Source: Actinomycetota bacterium
Lineage (GTDB): Bacteria; Actinomycetota; Acidimicrobiia; Acidimicrobiales; Ilumatobacteraceae
Direction: 5' to 3'
NCBI GenBank assembly: GCA_009703975.1
Contig: WLFB01000077.1
Location: forward strand, 1-6,431
Length of the DNA: 6,431 nt
The notes below the pieces were generated by a model that searched no databases, was not told the DNA's origin, and saw nothing but the letters and a program-made list of their open reading frames with translations. Positions 1-6,431 of the stretch are shown one piece after another. The number at the start of each line of letters is the position of its first letter. Within the stretch, counting starts at the first letter, position 1. The translations under genes were made by a program, and so were the position numbers.

Positions 1-709
1 CGATGCGTATTTGAGATTGCATTTAATGTCTCATCGTTTGGCATTGCCGAATTCGATGAATCTTGACGGGATATTTGGTTTGCTAACAAATGTTGCATGG
101 ACATCACTTGGTGCCGTACCGGTCGACGTAATTGATGAAGTCACTTTCAATATGCGACGTAACGGCGAACACATAACAGTTCACGGTGTTGACAAGTTTC
201 CGCGAATGACCGATTATGTCGTACCAAGTGGTGTGCGCATCGCCGATGCTTCACGTGTGCGCCTCGGTGCTCACCTTTCGGCAGGCACAACTGTGATGCA
301 CGAAGGTTTCTGCAACTTCAACGCCGGCACACTTGGCGCTTCAATGGTTGAGGGTCGCATCTCAGCTGGGGTAATTGTCGATGATAGCTCAGATATTGGT
401 GGTGGCGCATCAATTATGGGAACACTTTCTGGTGGTGGCAAAGAAGTTATTCGTGTCGGCAAACGTTGTCTGCTTGGCGCAAACAGTGGGCTTGGCATCA
501 GTCTCGGCGATGACTGCATTATCGAAGCTGGCCTTTATGTCACTGGCGGCACGCTTGTCAAACTTCCTGATGAGAGCGTTGTTAAAGCGCGCGAACTTTC
601 TGGTGCTAACAATTTGCTGTTTAGGCGTAATAGCCAAACTGGCGCCGTCGAAGCATCACAACGCACAGGCTCATGGGGCGGCCTAAATTCTGCCCTCCAC
701 AAAAACTAA
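1..709 (+). CDS. dapD: 2,3,4,5-tetrahydropyridine-2,6-dicarboxylate N-succinyltransferase, actinobacterial type, 5'-truncated by window edge
   Basis: This cytoplasmic enzyme transfers succinyl from succinyl-CoA to tetrahydrodipicolinate in the succinylase branch of diaminopimelate/lysine synthesis. The reading frame is already open at base 2 (Asp-Ala-Tyr-Leu-Arg-Leu-His-Leu), so the TTG at base 11 is not the real start. About 235 of the usual roughly 315 residues are visible, and the N-terminal domain lies outside the window. Visible landmarks are [20 protein letters not shown] leading into the left-handed beta-helix, MHEGF (bases 296-310), [53 protein letters not shown] and the C-terminal [18 protein letters not shown]. 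These match the Mycobacterium-type DapD, which is distinct from the proteobacterial one. The regular hexapeptide spacing fits a trimeric acyltransferase. The TAA stop is at 707-709. The nitroreductase-family gene follows on the same strand after 12 bp, where a dapE homologue might have been expected; none lies in the window. Confidence 0.97.
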   Translation, partial: DAYLRLHLMSHRLALPNSMNLDGIFGLLTNVAWTSLGAVPVDVIDEVTFNMRRNGEHITVHGVDKFPRMTDYVVPSGVRIADASRVRLGAHLSAGTTVMHEGFCNFNAGTLGASMVEGRISAGVIVDDSSDIGGGASIMGTLSGGGKEVIRVGKRCLLGANSGLGISLGDDCIIEAGLYVTGGTLVKLPDESVVKARELSGANNLLFRRNSQTGAVEASQRTGSWGGLNSALHKN

Positions 710-721
710 AGCACGCAGATT

Positions 722-1279
722 ATGAAATTTGAAGAATTGAGAGAACTTGTGCGTGAGCGGCGCACTGACATGATGGTTGATAAAGATCGAGCACTTGATG
801 ATGGTGTCGTCGAAAAACTTTGCGAACTCGCAATGTGGGCGCCGAACCACAAACTGACTTTTCCGTGGATGTTTGCCGCCGTAACCGGCGACGCCCGCGA
901 ACGCTTAAGTAATTGCACCGCAGACGCAATGGAGCGCGACGGCGACAAGCCAGAAAAAGTAGCCAAAGCGCGTACAAAATTTCAGCGTGCACCAGTCATT
1001 TTGATAGTCGGCACCGAATCTGGTGACACCCAATTGCGCACAGAAGAAAACCGCGATGCAGTTTCAGCGGGAATTCAAAATATTTTGCTCGGTGCAACAT
1101 CGCTCGGCTTAGCCAGTTTTTGGTCGAGTTGCCCTAAAGGCGTCAACGATGACATTGTAAATTTCTGCGATTTCAAGCCTGGCACACACATCACGGCAAT
1201 GATCTATCTCGGTTATCCACAACGCCAAGCACCAGCGATCGAACGACCGCCAGCAAAACTAAAAACAATTTCTAAATAA
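722..1279 (+). CDS. nitroreductase-family FMN flavoprotein, short YdjA-like type
   Basis: This is a 185-residue cytoplasmic protein of the nitroreductase fold, a homodimeric FMN oxidoreductase using NAD(P)H; the substrate cannot be told from sequence. It is close in length to E. coli YdjA (about 183) and resembles it in layout. The N-terminal helix ends in ERRT (residues 12-15; the RR[ST] motif binds FMN phosphate). APNHK then PW follows at 40-49 (compare APDHK..PW in YdjA), RAPVILIV at 89-96, and SAGIQNILLGATSLGLASFW at 115-134, the helix and glycine-rich turn at the flavin. It ends with YLGYPQ at 162-167. ATG 722 is the natural start because the family motif begins within 15 residues. No convincing Shine-Dalgarno sequence precedes it, and the 12 bp gap suggests co-transcription with dapD. 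The 3' end faces the mutase gene 9 bp away. A role in lysine synthesis is not implied. Confidence 0.9.
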   Translation: MKFEELRELVRERRTDMMVDKDRALDDGVVEKLCELAMWAPNHKLTFPWMFAAVTGDARERLSNCTADAMERDGDKPEKVAKARTKFQRAPVILIVGTESGDTQLRTEENRDAVSAGIQNILLGATSLGLASFWSSCPKGVNDDIVNFCDFKPGTHITAMIYLGYPQRQAPAIERPPAKLKTISK

Positions 1280-1288
1280 GACTGCTAA

Positions 1289-2896
1289 TTAACTTGGCTG
1301 GTAGACGCCAAAGACTTCGCGCAGAATATCGCTAACCTCACCCAATGTGGCGTTTGCCCGCAATGCATCTTTCATCGGATACAAAACATTGTCGCTTTTG
1401 AGTGCCGAATCTTTTAATTTTGCAAGCGCAGTCATTACATCACTCTGGTTTCGTGTTGCCCGCAATTTTGTCACTCTCGCAATTTGATTACGCTCAAGTT
1501 CTGGGTCAACTTTTGTCGGCGTTGGTCGCACATCGTTCTCTACTTCAAATTTGTTCACACCAACTACCACTCGCGAACCGTCATCAATTGATTTCGTATA
1601 CGAATAGGCAGACTCTTCAATTTCGCCCATCTGAAATCCAGACTCAATTGCTTGCACTGCCCCACCCATTGCCTCAATCTGCTCGATGTACTCCCACGCC
1701 AACCGCTCAACTTCGTTGGTCAACGACTCAACATAATAAGAACCAGCAAGTGGATCAGGTGTGTCGGTGATTCCACTCTCGTAGCCAATGATTTGTTGCG
1801 TGCGCAAAGCGATTCGGGCCGCATCTTCGGTCGGCAAACTTAATGCTTCATCAAAACCATTGGTATGCAAACTTTGTGTTCCGCCTAAAACAGCAGCCAT
1901 ACTTTGCACAGCAACTCGCACAATATTGTTTTGCGGCTGCTGTGCTGTGAGCGTAGAACCACCAGTTTGGGTGTGAAATCGCATCAGTGCACTAGCTGGG
2001 TTTTTCGCACCAAATCTCTGGGTCATGATCGTGTGCCACATTCGACGACTGGCACGAAACTTCGCGACCTCTTCGAAGAAATTATTATGACCGTTCCAAA
2101 AGAAACTAAGTCTCGGCGCAAAATCGTCGACATCAAGCCCCGAATCAACAGCAGCCTGCACATAGGCAATCGCGTTTGACAAAGTAAACGCAAGTTCTTG
2201 TACCGCAGTCGAGCCCGCCTCACGAATGTGATAGCCAGAAATCGAAATTGTATTCCACTTCGGAACATGTTTGGCGCAATAGGCGAAAATATCCGTGATA
2301 AGTCGCATCGACGGACGCGGCGGATAAATATATGTACCGCGAGCAATATATTCTTTCAACAAATCATTTTGAATTGTTCCGGAAATTTCGGTTGACTTAA
2401 CACCACGTTCTTCGGCGACTAGCTCATAAAGCAGCAACAACACAGACGCCGTTGAATTAATCGTCATTGATGTCGTCACTTTGTCAAGTGGCAAATCAGC
2501 CAGCAACACGCGCATGTCTTCGATTGAATCAATCGCCACACCAACTTTGCCGACTTCGCCAGCCGCACGCGGGTGATCGCTGTCGTAGCCCATTTGTGTT
2601 GGCAGATCGAACGCACATGATAAACCGGTCTGACCAGCATTCAGCAAAAACCTAAATCGCTCGTTCGTATCGGCCGCTGTACCAAAGCCCGCATATTGAC
2701 GCATCGTCCATAAACGATCACGATGCATCGTCGGATAAATGCCCCGCGTATACGGCGCCTCACCTGGCAAACCGACAAGCGCCTTTTCATCAAAACCCTT
2801 CAAAGAATCACTTGTGTAGAGCGCTTCTACTTCGATTCCGGAGTCGGTAGTTTTCTTGCTCGCCGAGTTTTTATCGCTTTGGTTTTTTTTGTTCAT
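1289..2896 (-). CDS. methylmalonyl-CoA mutase large chain (N-terminal, substrate-binding domain only; two-chain type)
   Basis: This is the TIM-barrel chain of an adenosylcobalamin-dependent acyl-CoA mutase. From the upstream ATG at 2959 it is 556 residues, and numbering then matches Propionibacterium MutB: Tyr89 in RQYAGF, Gln197 in GTIQND, Arg207 in IARGTY, and Tyr243-His244 in SISGYH. Tyr89 plus Arg207 is the methylmalonyl-CoA pattern; isobutyryl-CoA mutase has Phe and Gln at these sites. Other family blocks are [49 protein letters not shown] and GGTQSLHTN. The protein ends at FGVYQPS without the cobalamin domain (no DxHxxG), so a separate small chain must be encoded elsewhere. I prefer ATG 2896 (535 residues): it lies 14 bp past the RidA stop, whereas 2959 overlaps RidA by 49 bp and adds 21 residues unlike the family. 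The N-terminal tail is rich in Lys, Asn and Ser. Likely product: succinyl-CoA from (R)-methylmalonyl-CoA. Confidence 0.93.
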   Translation of the reverse strand: MNKKNQSDKNSASKKTTDSGIEVEALYTSDSLKGFDEKALVGLPGEAPYTRGIYPTMHRDRLWTMRQYAGFGTAADTNERFRFLLNAGQTGLSCAFDLPTQMGYDSDHPRAAGEVGKVGVAIDSIEDMRVLLADLPLDKVTTSMTINSTASVLLLLYELVAEERGVKSTEISGTIQNDLLKEYIARGTYIYPPRPSMRLITDIFAYCAKHVPKWNTISISGYHIREAGSTAVQELAFTLSNAIAYVQAAVDSGLDVDDFAPRLSFFWNGHNNFFEEVAKFRASRRMWHTIMTQRFGAKNPASALMRFHTQTGGSTLTAQQPQNNIVRVAVQSMAAVLGGTQSLHTNGFDEALSLPTEDAARIALRTQQIIGYESGITDTPDPLAGSYYVESLTNEVERLAWEYIEQIEAMGGAVQAIESGFQMGEIEESAYSYTKSIDDGSRVVVGVNKFEVENDVRPTPTKVDPELERNQIARVTKLRATRNQSDVMTALAKLKDSALKSDNVLYPMKDALRANATLGEVSDILREVFGVYQPS

Positions 2897-2910
2897 ACTT
2901 GTCGTAAAGG

Positions 2911-3333
2911 TTACGAGTTCGGCTGCCTTGCTGCGACCACGGAGATCTCGACTAGCCATTCGGGTCGGGCAAGTGCAGGCACAGTTACGAGTGTGCTCGC
3001 TGCGCGATGCCCAGATAGCGCAAGATCTCGCTCAGCCATCACGATTTTTAACTGTTCGGCCAGGCCGTCCGAGTTGACGACATAAGTCGTCACCGAAACA
3101 ATGTCAGATATTGACATTGAACCTTCTGCCAAAATCGCTGAAATATTTTGCCAGACGACACTTGCCTGCTCGCCGATATTCACTGGCACACTGCCATCAC
3201 GCTTTGTCGGCACTACCCCGGATGTGAATACGAGTTCAGAACCTGCTGGAACATGCACGCCATGCGCATATGTCGCCGCTGGGGCTGCCAGTTCAACAGG
3301 CTTCAATTCTCGCGAGATGGTCACAACCTTCAC
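2911..3333 (-). CDS. RidA/YjgF/UK114-family protein lacking the catalytic arginine
   Basis: This is a 140-residue single-domain member of the RidA (Rid/YER057c/UK114) family, usually a cytoplasmic trimer. Family features are TYAHGV (residues 21-26, with Tyr22 matching the active-site Tyr of E. coli RidA), [17 protein letters not shown] (34-50), the helix [13 protein letters not shown] (56-68), the strand DIVSVTTYV (77-85), and [21 protein letters not shown] (110-130). Glu129 matches the conserved C-terminal Glu. The Arg that in E. coli RidA (Arg105, in ARSCVEV) binds the imine carboxylate is Ala112 here, so 2-iminobutyrate/2-aminoacrylate deaminase activity should not be assumed. The start is GTG (3333-3331); an in-frame stop lies 12 nt upstream and no in-frame ATG lies between, leaving GTG as the best choice. 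It is the first gene of a leftward pair with the mutase gene and starts 19 bp from the divergent E1-like gene. Function beyond the family is unknown. Confidence 0.9.
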   Translation of the reverse strand: MKVVTISRELKPVELAAPAATYAHGVHVPAGSELVFTSGVVPTKRDGSVPVNIGEQASVVWQNISAILAEGSMSISDIVSVTTYVVNSDGLAEQLKIVMAERDLALSGHRAASTLVTVPALARPEWLVEISVVAARQPNS

Positions 3334-3352
3334 GATAAGCCATAATTAACCG
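3318..3352 (+). promoter_or_regulatory. putative promoter of the E1-like gene, placed for a leaderless mRNA
   Basis: CATAAT at 3341-3346 occupies exactly -12 to -7 if transcription starts at the A of ATG 3353. It keeps the two most critical -10 bases (A at -11, T at -7). TGGTCA at 3318-3323 matches 4 of 6 bases of TTGACA with a 17 bp spacer. No Shine-Dalgarno sequence precedes the ATG, and leaderless mRNAs are common in Actinomycetota. The element lies mostly inside the 5' end of the divergent RidA gene. The promoter is predicted by eye only. Confidence 0.4.
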
Positions 3353-5728
3353 ATGAGCAAAAACATCGTTGGTAATGAAAATCTCGCTGACATTGAAGTG
3401 CTCGAAAGAATCCAACAAAGAGTTCTCTGGCTCGCAGTACGCATGGTTGACTATGCCAACCGCGAACGCGAGATACCCCCCGCGCCCGGCGGTCGCGACG
3501 GCGAATTCAATGTAAAAGTTGGTGGACATATGGCCAGCAGTGCTTCAGTCGTCAGCATCATGACTTCGCTGTGGTTCGGTCACTTAAATGGTGACGACAA
3601 AGTTGCTGTCAAACCACACGCTTCACCGATTTTTCATGCGATCAAATATCTCACTGGTGAACTTGACAAGTCATATCTAAAACGACTGCGCACTCTCGGC
3701 GGCTTGCAGAGTTACCCGAGCCGAACAAAAGATCCAGATGTTGCTGATTTCTCGACCGGCTCTGTTGGGCTCGGTGCAGTTGCGCCGTTGTTTGCAGCAA
3801 TGGTTCGCCGATATGTCGACGCACATTTCTCGCCACGACCAGCAGCGCGTTTCATCGCACTTGTTGGCGATGCCGAATTAGACGAGGGAAACATTTGGGA
3901 AGCAATTGCAGACCCATCACTACAAGGCCTAGGCAATGTGATGTGGATCGTTGACGCCAACAGACAGAGTCTCGACCGCGTTGTGCCTGGCATGAAAATT
4001 AAAAAGCTTGCCGGTTTTTTTGCTGATGCAGGCTGGCATGTAATCGAAGCAAAGTACGGACATAAATTGCAAGCCGCATTTGCTCAGCCAGGTGGCGAAT
4101 CATTGCGCAATTACATCGACGATATGTCGAACGAGCGTTATCAAAGTTTGTTCAGTGTGTACGGCGCAGCCTTGCGTGAAAAGTTTTTAGTCGGTGCACC
4201 TGCCGAAGTTGTCGCATTTATTAATGACATCTCAGACGACGACCTAGCGCCTCTCGTGCAAAACTTGGGTGGTCACGACATCGAAATGCTACTTGACGCC
4301 TATCGCGAATGCGATCTGGTTACCGACAAGCCGAGTGTTGTTTTTGCTTACACCGTCAAAGGTTGGGGCTTGCCAATTGCTGGTGACCCACTAAACCACG
4401 CAGCCTTACTATCAGAAACTCAAATCGATGACTTACGCAAACGCAACGGCTTGACCCTTGAAACTGAATGGGATCAGTTCGTCAGTGACACCGAAGAAGA
4501 TCGAGTCTGTCGCGCAGTGGGTGGCGACATTAACAACAAAGAATTACCTGACAGACCAGTGCTGAAAATTCCGAACGAAATCAGTATTGCAGTTGGCAAG
4601 AAACCAATGTCAACTCAGGAAGTTTTTGGTCGATTATTAACTGGTCTTGGTGCAATCCCTGAAGTTGCTGAACGAATGGTCACAACTTCACCAGACGTCA
4701 GCGTCAGCACAAACTTAGGCGGATGGATAAATAAGTTTGGCGTCTTTAGTTCGGACGAGAAACCAAATTATTTAGGCGATGATCGATTGTTGCGATGGAA
4801 CGAAGGACCACAAGGCCGTCACGTCGAACTCGGTCTCAGCGAAATGAATTTATTTCTTGCTCTGCACGCTTTCGGTCTTGGTCATGAACTACACGGTGAG
4901 CATCTACTCCCAATTGGCACCGTCTACGATCCATTTGTTTGTCGTGGATTAGATGCGTTGATTTATGCCCTGTATAACGGTGCACGATTTATTTTGGTCG
5001 GCACACCTTCTGGTGTAACTCTGGCACCCGAAGGTGGAGCGCATCAAAGCACTGTCACAACGTCACTCGGCATAGAACTTCCGAATATGACTTACGCCGA
5101 ACCGTGTTATGCCCGCTCACTTGATTGGCTGTTGTGCAACGGGCTTGAGCGACTCGGCACTCCAGATGGCGACAGCATGTATCTGAGACTTTCAACGCGA
5201 CCGATTGATCAAGCACCGTTTGAAAATGTTTTAGCTGCGCGTGGCGCCGATGCTTTGCGTGCGGATGTTTTAGCGGGCGGATATCGACTGCACGAACCGA
5301 CAGATAAAAAACAACCAACTGATTTGATTATTGCCGCAACGGGCAGCGTTGTCCCCGAAGCACTGGCAGCAGCAAGACTTCTCGAATCAGAAGGAGTCAA
5401 CGCGGTCGTGATTGATATTTGTTCACCTGACCGGATTTACCGTGGCTGGCGCACTGCTCAACAAAACGCAACCCGCCATGGGGTCACAACCCGTGATGTC
5501 GGTCATCTTGGATTGCTGTTGCATGAGTCAGAGCGTCGCCTGCCAATTCTGACGGTGCAAGATGCGGCGAGTCATAGCCTTGCTTGGCTCGGCTCGGTTT
5601 ATGGGGCACGAACTGTGCCGGTTGGTGTTGACGAATTTGGTCAATCCGGCACAATTGCCGAACTATATGGCATTTTTGATTTGCTGCCCGAGCAACTCGT
5701 TAATGCTGCGTTGCTTGCATTGTCGTAA
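3353..5728 (+). CDS. AceE-like thiamin-diphosphate enzyme (homodimeric pyruvate dehydrogenase E1/transketolase group)
   Basis: This 791-residue cytoplasmic ThDP enzyme aligns along its length with the homodimeric pyruvate dehydrogenase E1, AceE (887 residues in E. coli). Domain 1 binds ThDP diphosphate: GGHMAS (His59, E. coli His106), KPHASP (His89, His142), then GDAELDEGNIWEAI to VDANRQSLD (residues 172-208), the GDG-to-N motif with Ala174 in place of Gly. AYTVKGWGL with His349 matches the His407 loop. Domain 2 (about 418-615) has VELGLSEMN with Glu497, the cofactor-activating Glu, and APEGGAHQS (His564). The C-terminal transketolase-like domain includes IIAATGSVVPEA and VDEFGQSGTIAEL. It lacks about 47 N-terminal residues that in E. 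coli AceE dock onto E2, and the AceE Asp-Glu pair 521-522 aligns with Asn454-Leu455. The fold is certain; the substrate is not. It could be a 2-oxoacid (2-oxobutyrate or pyruvate) enzyme or a transketolase-like one. No E2 or E3 gene is visible. Confidence 0.85.
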   Translation: MSKNIVGNENLADIEVLERIQQRVLWLAVRMVDYANREREIPPAPGGRDGEFNVKVGGHMASSASVVSIMTSLWFGHLNGDDKVAVKPHASPIFHAIKYLTGELDKSYLKRLRTLGGLQSYPSRTKDPDVADFSTGSVGLGAVAPLFAAMVRRYVDAHFSPRPAARFIALVGDAELDEGNIWEAIADPSLQGLGNVMWIVDANRQSLDRVVPGMKIKKLAGFFADAGWHVIEAKYGHKLQAAFAQPGGESLRNYIDDMSNERYQSLFSVYGAALREKFLVGAPAEVVAFINDISDDDLAPLVQNLGGHDIEMLLDAYRECDLVTDKPSVVFAYTVKGWGLPIAGDPLNHAALLSETQIDDLRKRNGLTLETEWDQFVSDTEEDRVCRAVGGDINNKELPDRPVLKIPNEISIAVGKKPMSTQEVFGRLLTGLGAIPEVAERMVTTSPDVSVSTNLGGWINKFGVFSSDEKPNYLGDDRLLRWNEGPQGRHVELGLSEMNLFLALHAFGLGHELHGEHLLPIGTVYDPFVCRGLDALIYALYNGARFILVGTPSGVTLAPEGGAHQSTVTTSLGIELPNMTYAEPCYARSLDWLLCNGLERLGTPDGDSMYLRLSTRPIDQAPFENVLAARGADALRADVLAGGYRLHEPTDKKQPTDLIIAATGSVVPEALAAARLLESEGVNAVVIDICSPDRIYRGWRTAQQNATRHGVTTRDVGHLGLLLHESERRLPILTVQDAASHSLAWLGSVYGARTVPVGVDEFGQSGTIAELYGIFDLLPEQLVNAALLALS

Positions 5729-5737
5729 CCTGAAGTT

Positions 5738-6431
5738 ATGGCAATCACTGAACAATCATCAGATACGAAAAAAGTAATTGACGGCATTGAACTAACGCCA
5801 AAAGTTGTGGCGAGTTTAAGTCAACCAGTATTTGAGACTCTCGCACAAGAGCGACAACATCGCAAGGAAAAACTTGCTGGTGCAATGCGCATTTTCGGAC
5901 GTCTCGGCTTTGGCGAAGGCGTCGCCGGCCACATAACCGTTCGTGACCCAGAGTTCACCGATCACTTTTGGGTCAACCCGTTTGCGAAAAGTTTTCGCTA
6001 CATGTCTGTCAGCGATTTGATTCTGGTCAATCATGACGGCGACGTCGTTTACGGTTCTCAGCCCGTCAACCGTGCAGCATTTTGTATTCATGCGGCGATT
6101 CATCACGCTCGACCAGATGTCGTTGCAGCTGCTCACGCTCATTCGCCATACGGCAAGTCATGGTCTTCACTTGGGCGACTTCTTGACCCAATCACACAAG
6201 ACTCTTGTGCATTCTACGAAGATCACACAGTGATCACCGAACAAGGTGGTGCTGTGGTATTTGAAGTAGCAGCGGGTGAAGAAATCGCCGCTAAGTTTCC
6301 AAAAGGCAAGGCCATGATTCACCAAAATCATGGTCTAATAACGGTTGGAGAAACCGTTGATGCTGCAGCATTTTGGTTCATCACGATGGAGCGAAATTGC
6401 CAAGCACAGTTAATGGCCGAGGCTGCTGGCA
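5738..6431 (+). CDS. class II aldolase/adducin-family protein, 3'-truncated by window edge
   Basis: An open frame runs from ATG 5738 to the right edge with no stop (231 residues visible), so a scan for complete ORFs would miss it. It carries the class II aldolase/adducin fold: GRLGFGEGVAGHITVRDPE (residues 54-72), HFWVNPFAKSF (76-86), AAAHAHSPYG (130-139; His133 and His135 as metal ligands) and MIHQNHGLITVG (193-204; His198 as third ligand). In L-fuculose-1-phosphate aldolase a Glu in the PSSEW segment is catalytic. Here that place reads PVNRAAF (109-115), the pattern of the adducin-like branch, so aldolase chemistry is not assured. It starts 9 bp after the E1-like stop with only a weak TGAAG (5731-5735) as ribosome binding site, so co-transcription and perhaps coupled translation are likely. 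It is probably a metal-binding cytoplasmic enzyme acting on a small oxo or hydroxy acid; the substrate is unknown. Confidence 0.9.
   Translation, partial: MAITEQSSDTKKVIDGIELTPKVVASLSQPVFETLAQERQHRKEKLAGAMRIFGRLGFGEGVAGHITVRDPEFTDHFWVNPFAKSFRYMSVSDLILVNHDGDVVYGSQPVNRAAFCIHAAIHHARPDVVAAAHAHSPYGKSWSSLGRLLDPITQDSCAFYEDHTVITEQGGAVVFEVAAGEEIAAKFPKGKAMIHQNHGLITVGETVDAAAFWFITMERNCQAQLMAEAAG

Noticed and set aside
11..13. TTG at 11 as the start of dapD
   Set aside because: The frame is open to the window edge and the upstream codons (Asp-Ala-Tyr) continue the DapD family sequence, so the true start lies outside.
1402..2655. Several open frames of 60-120 codons on the plus strand opposite the mutase gene
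   Set aside because: They lie wholly within a strongly conserved gene on the other strand, resemble no family, and are rich in Cys, Arg and Ser as expected from antisense frames.
2957..2959. ATG 2959 as the preferred mutase start
   Set aside because: It is kept as an alternative only: the extra 21 residues overlap RidA coding sequence and do not resemble the family N-terminus, although the resulting numbering coincides with MutB.
3334..3352. Cobalamin riboswitch or other leader RNA before the RidA-mutase unit
   Set aside because: Only 19 bp separate the divergent starts, with no room for an aptamer.
3293..3529. Minus-strand frame across the divergent gap as an alternative gene
   Set aside because: It overlaps the starts of both the RidA and E1-like genes in the wrong frame and matches no known domain.
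5816..6142. 108-codon minus-strand frame at the right end
   Set aside because: It is antisense to the class II aldolase/adducin gene, whose plus-strand frame carries the metal-binding motifs.
1..6431. Mobile elements, CRISPR arrays, tandem repeats, tRNA genes
   Set aside because: I read through for inverted or direct repeats, transposase motifs and cloverleaf patterns and found none I could support.

Overview
The window reads as ordinary chromosome from a member of the Actinomycetota. The first gene is the actinobacterial-type DapD, closely similar to the Mycobacterium protein as I remember it. The methylmalonyl-CoA mutase is the two-chain type, with no B12 domain on the large chain. By eye the GC content is in the high 40s percent, low for the phylum and in keeping with a streamlined aquatic lineage, for example freshwater Acidimicrobiia. 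That placement is inference. I see no insertion sequence, phage gene, CRISPR array, tRNA or rRNA. Coding density is close to 100 percent, and the longest gap between genes is 19 bp.

Layout, left to right. (1) Plus strand: the C-terminal three quarters of dapD (lysine/diaminopimelate synthesis), cut by the left edge, then 12 bp later a short FMN nitroreductase-family gene. (2) Minus strand, read leftward from about 3333: a RidA-family gene followed by the large (substrate-binding) chain of a cobalamin-dependent acyl-CoA mutase. The mutase runs tail to tail into the nitroreductase with 9 bp between stop codons. (3) Plus strand, starting 19 bp from the RidA gene: a 791-residue thiamin-diphosphate enzyme of the homodimeric pyruvate dehydrogenase E1 (AceE)/transketolase group, then 9 bp later a class II aldolase/adducin-family gene that runs off the right edge.

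How the genes may work together. The mutase has the Tyr and Arg that mark methylmalonyl-CoA/succinyl-CoA specificity, so it most likely serves propionyl-CoA (or 2-oxobutyrate, valine, isoleucine, odd-chain) metabolism. A RidA protein, a 2-oxoacid-type E1 enzyme and a methylmalonyl-CoA mutase around one divergent promoter region would fit a 2-iminobutyrate to 2-oxobutyrate to propionyl-CoA to succinyl-CoA route. However, the RidA lacks the catalytic arginine and the E1 lacks the usual E2-docking N-terminus, so this is a hypothesis only. The E1-like enzyme and the aldolase/adducin protein both depart from their families' textbook active sites, and they are the least understood part of the window. 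No clear new system is evident. The best candidate for one is the E1-like/aldolase pair.
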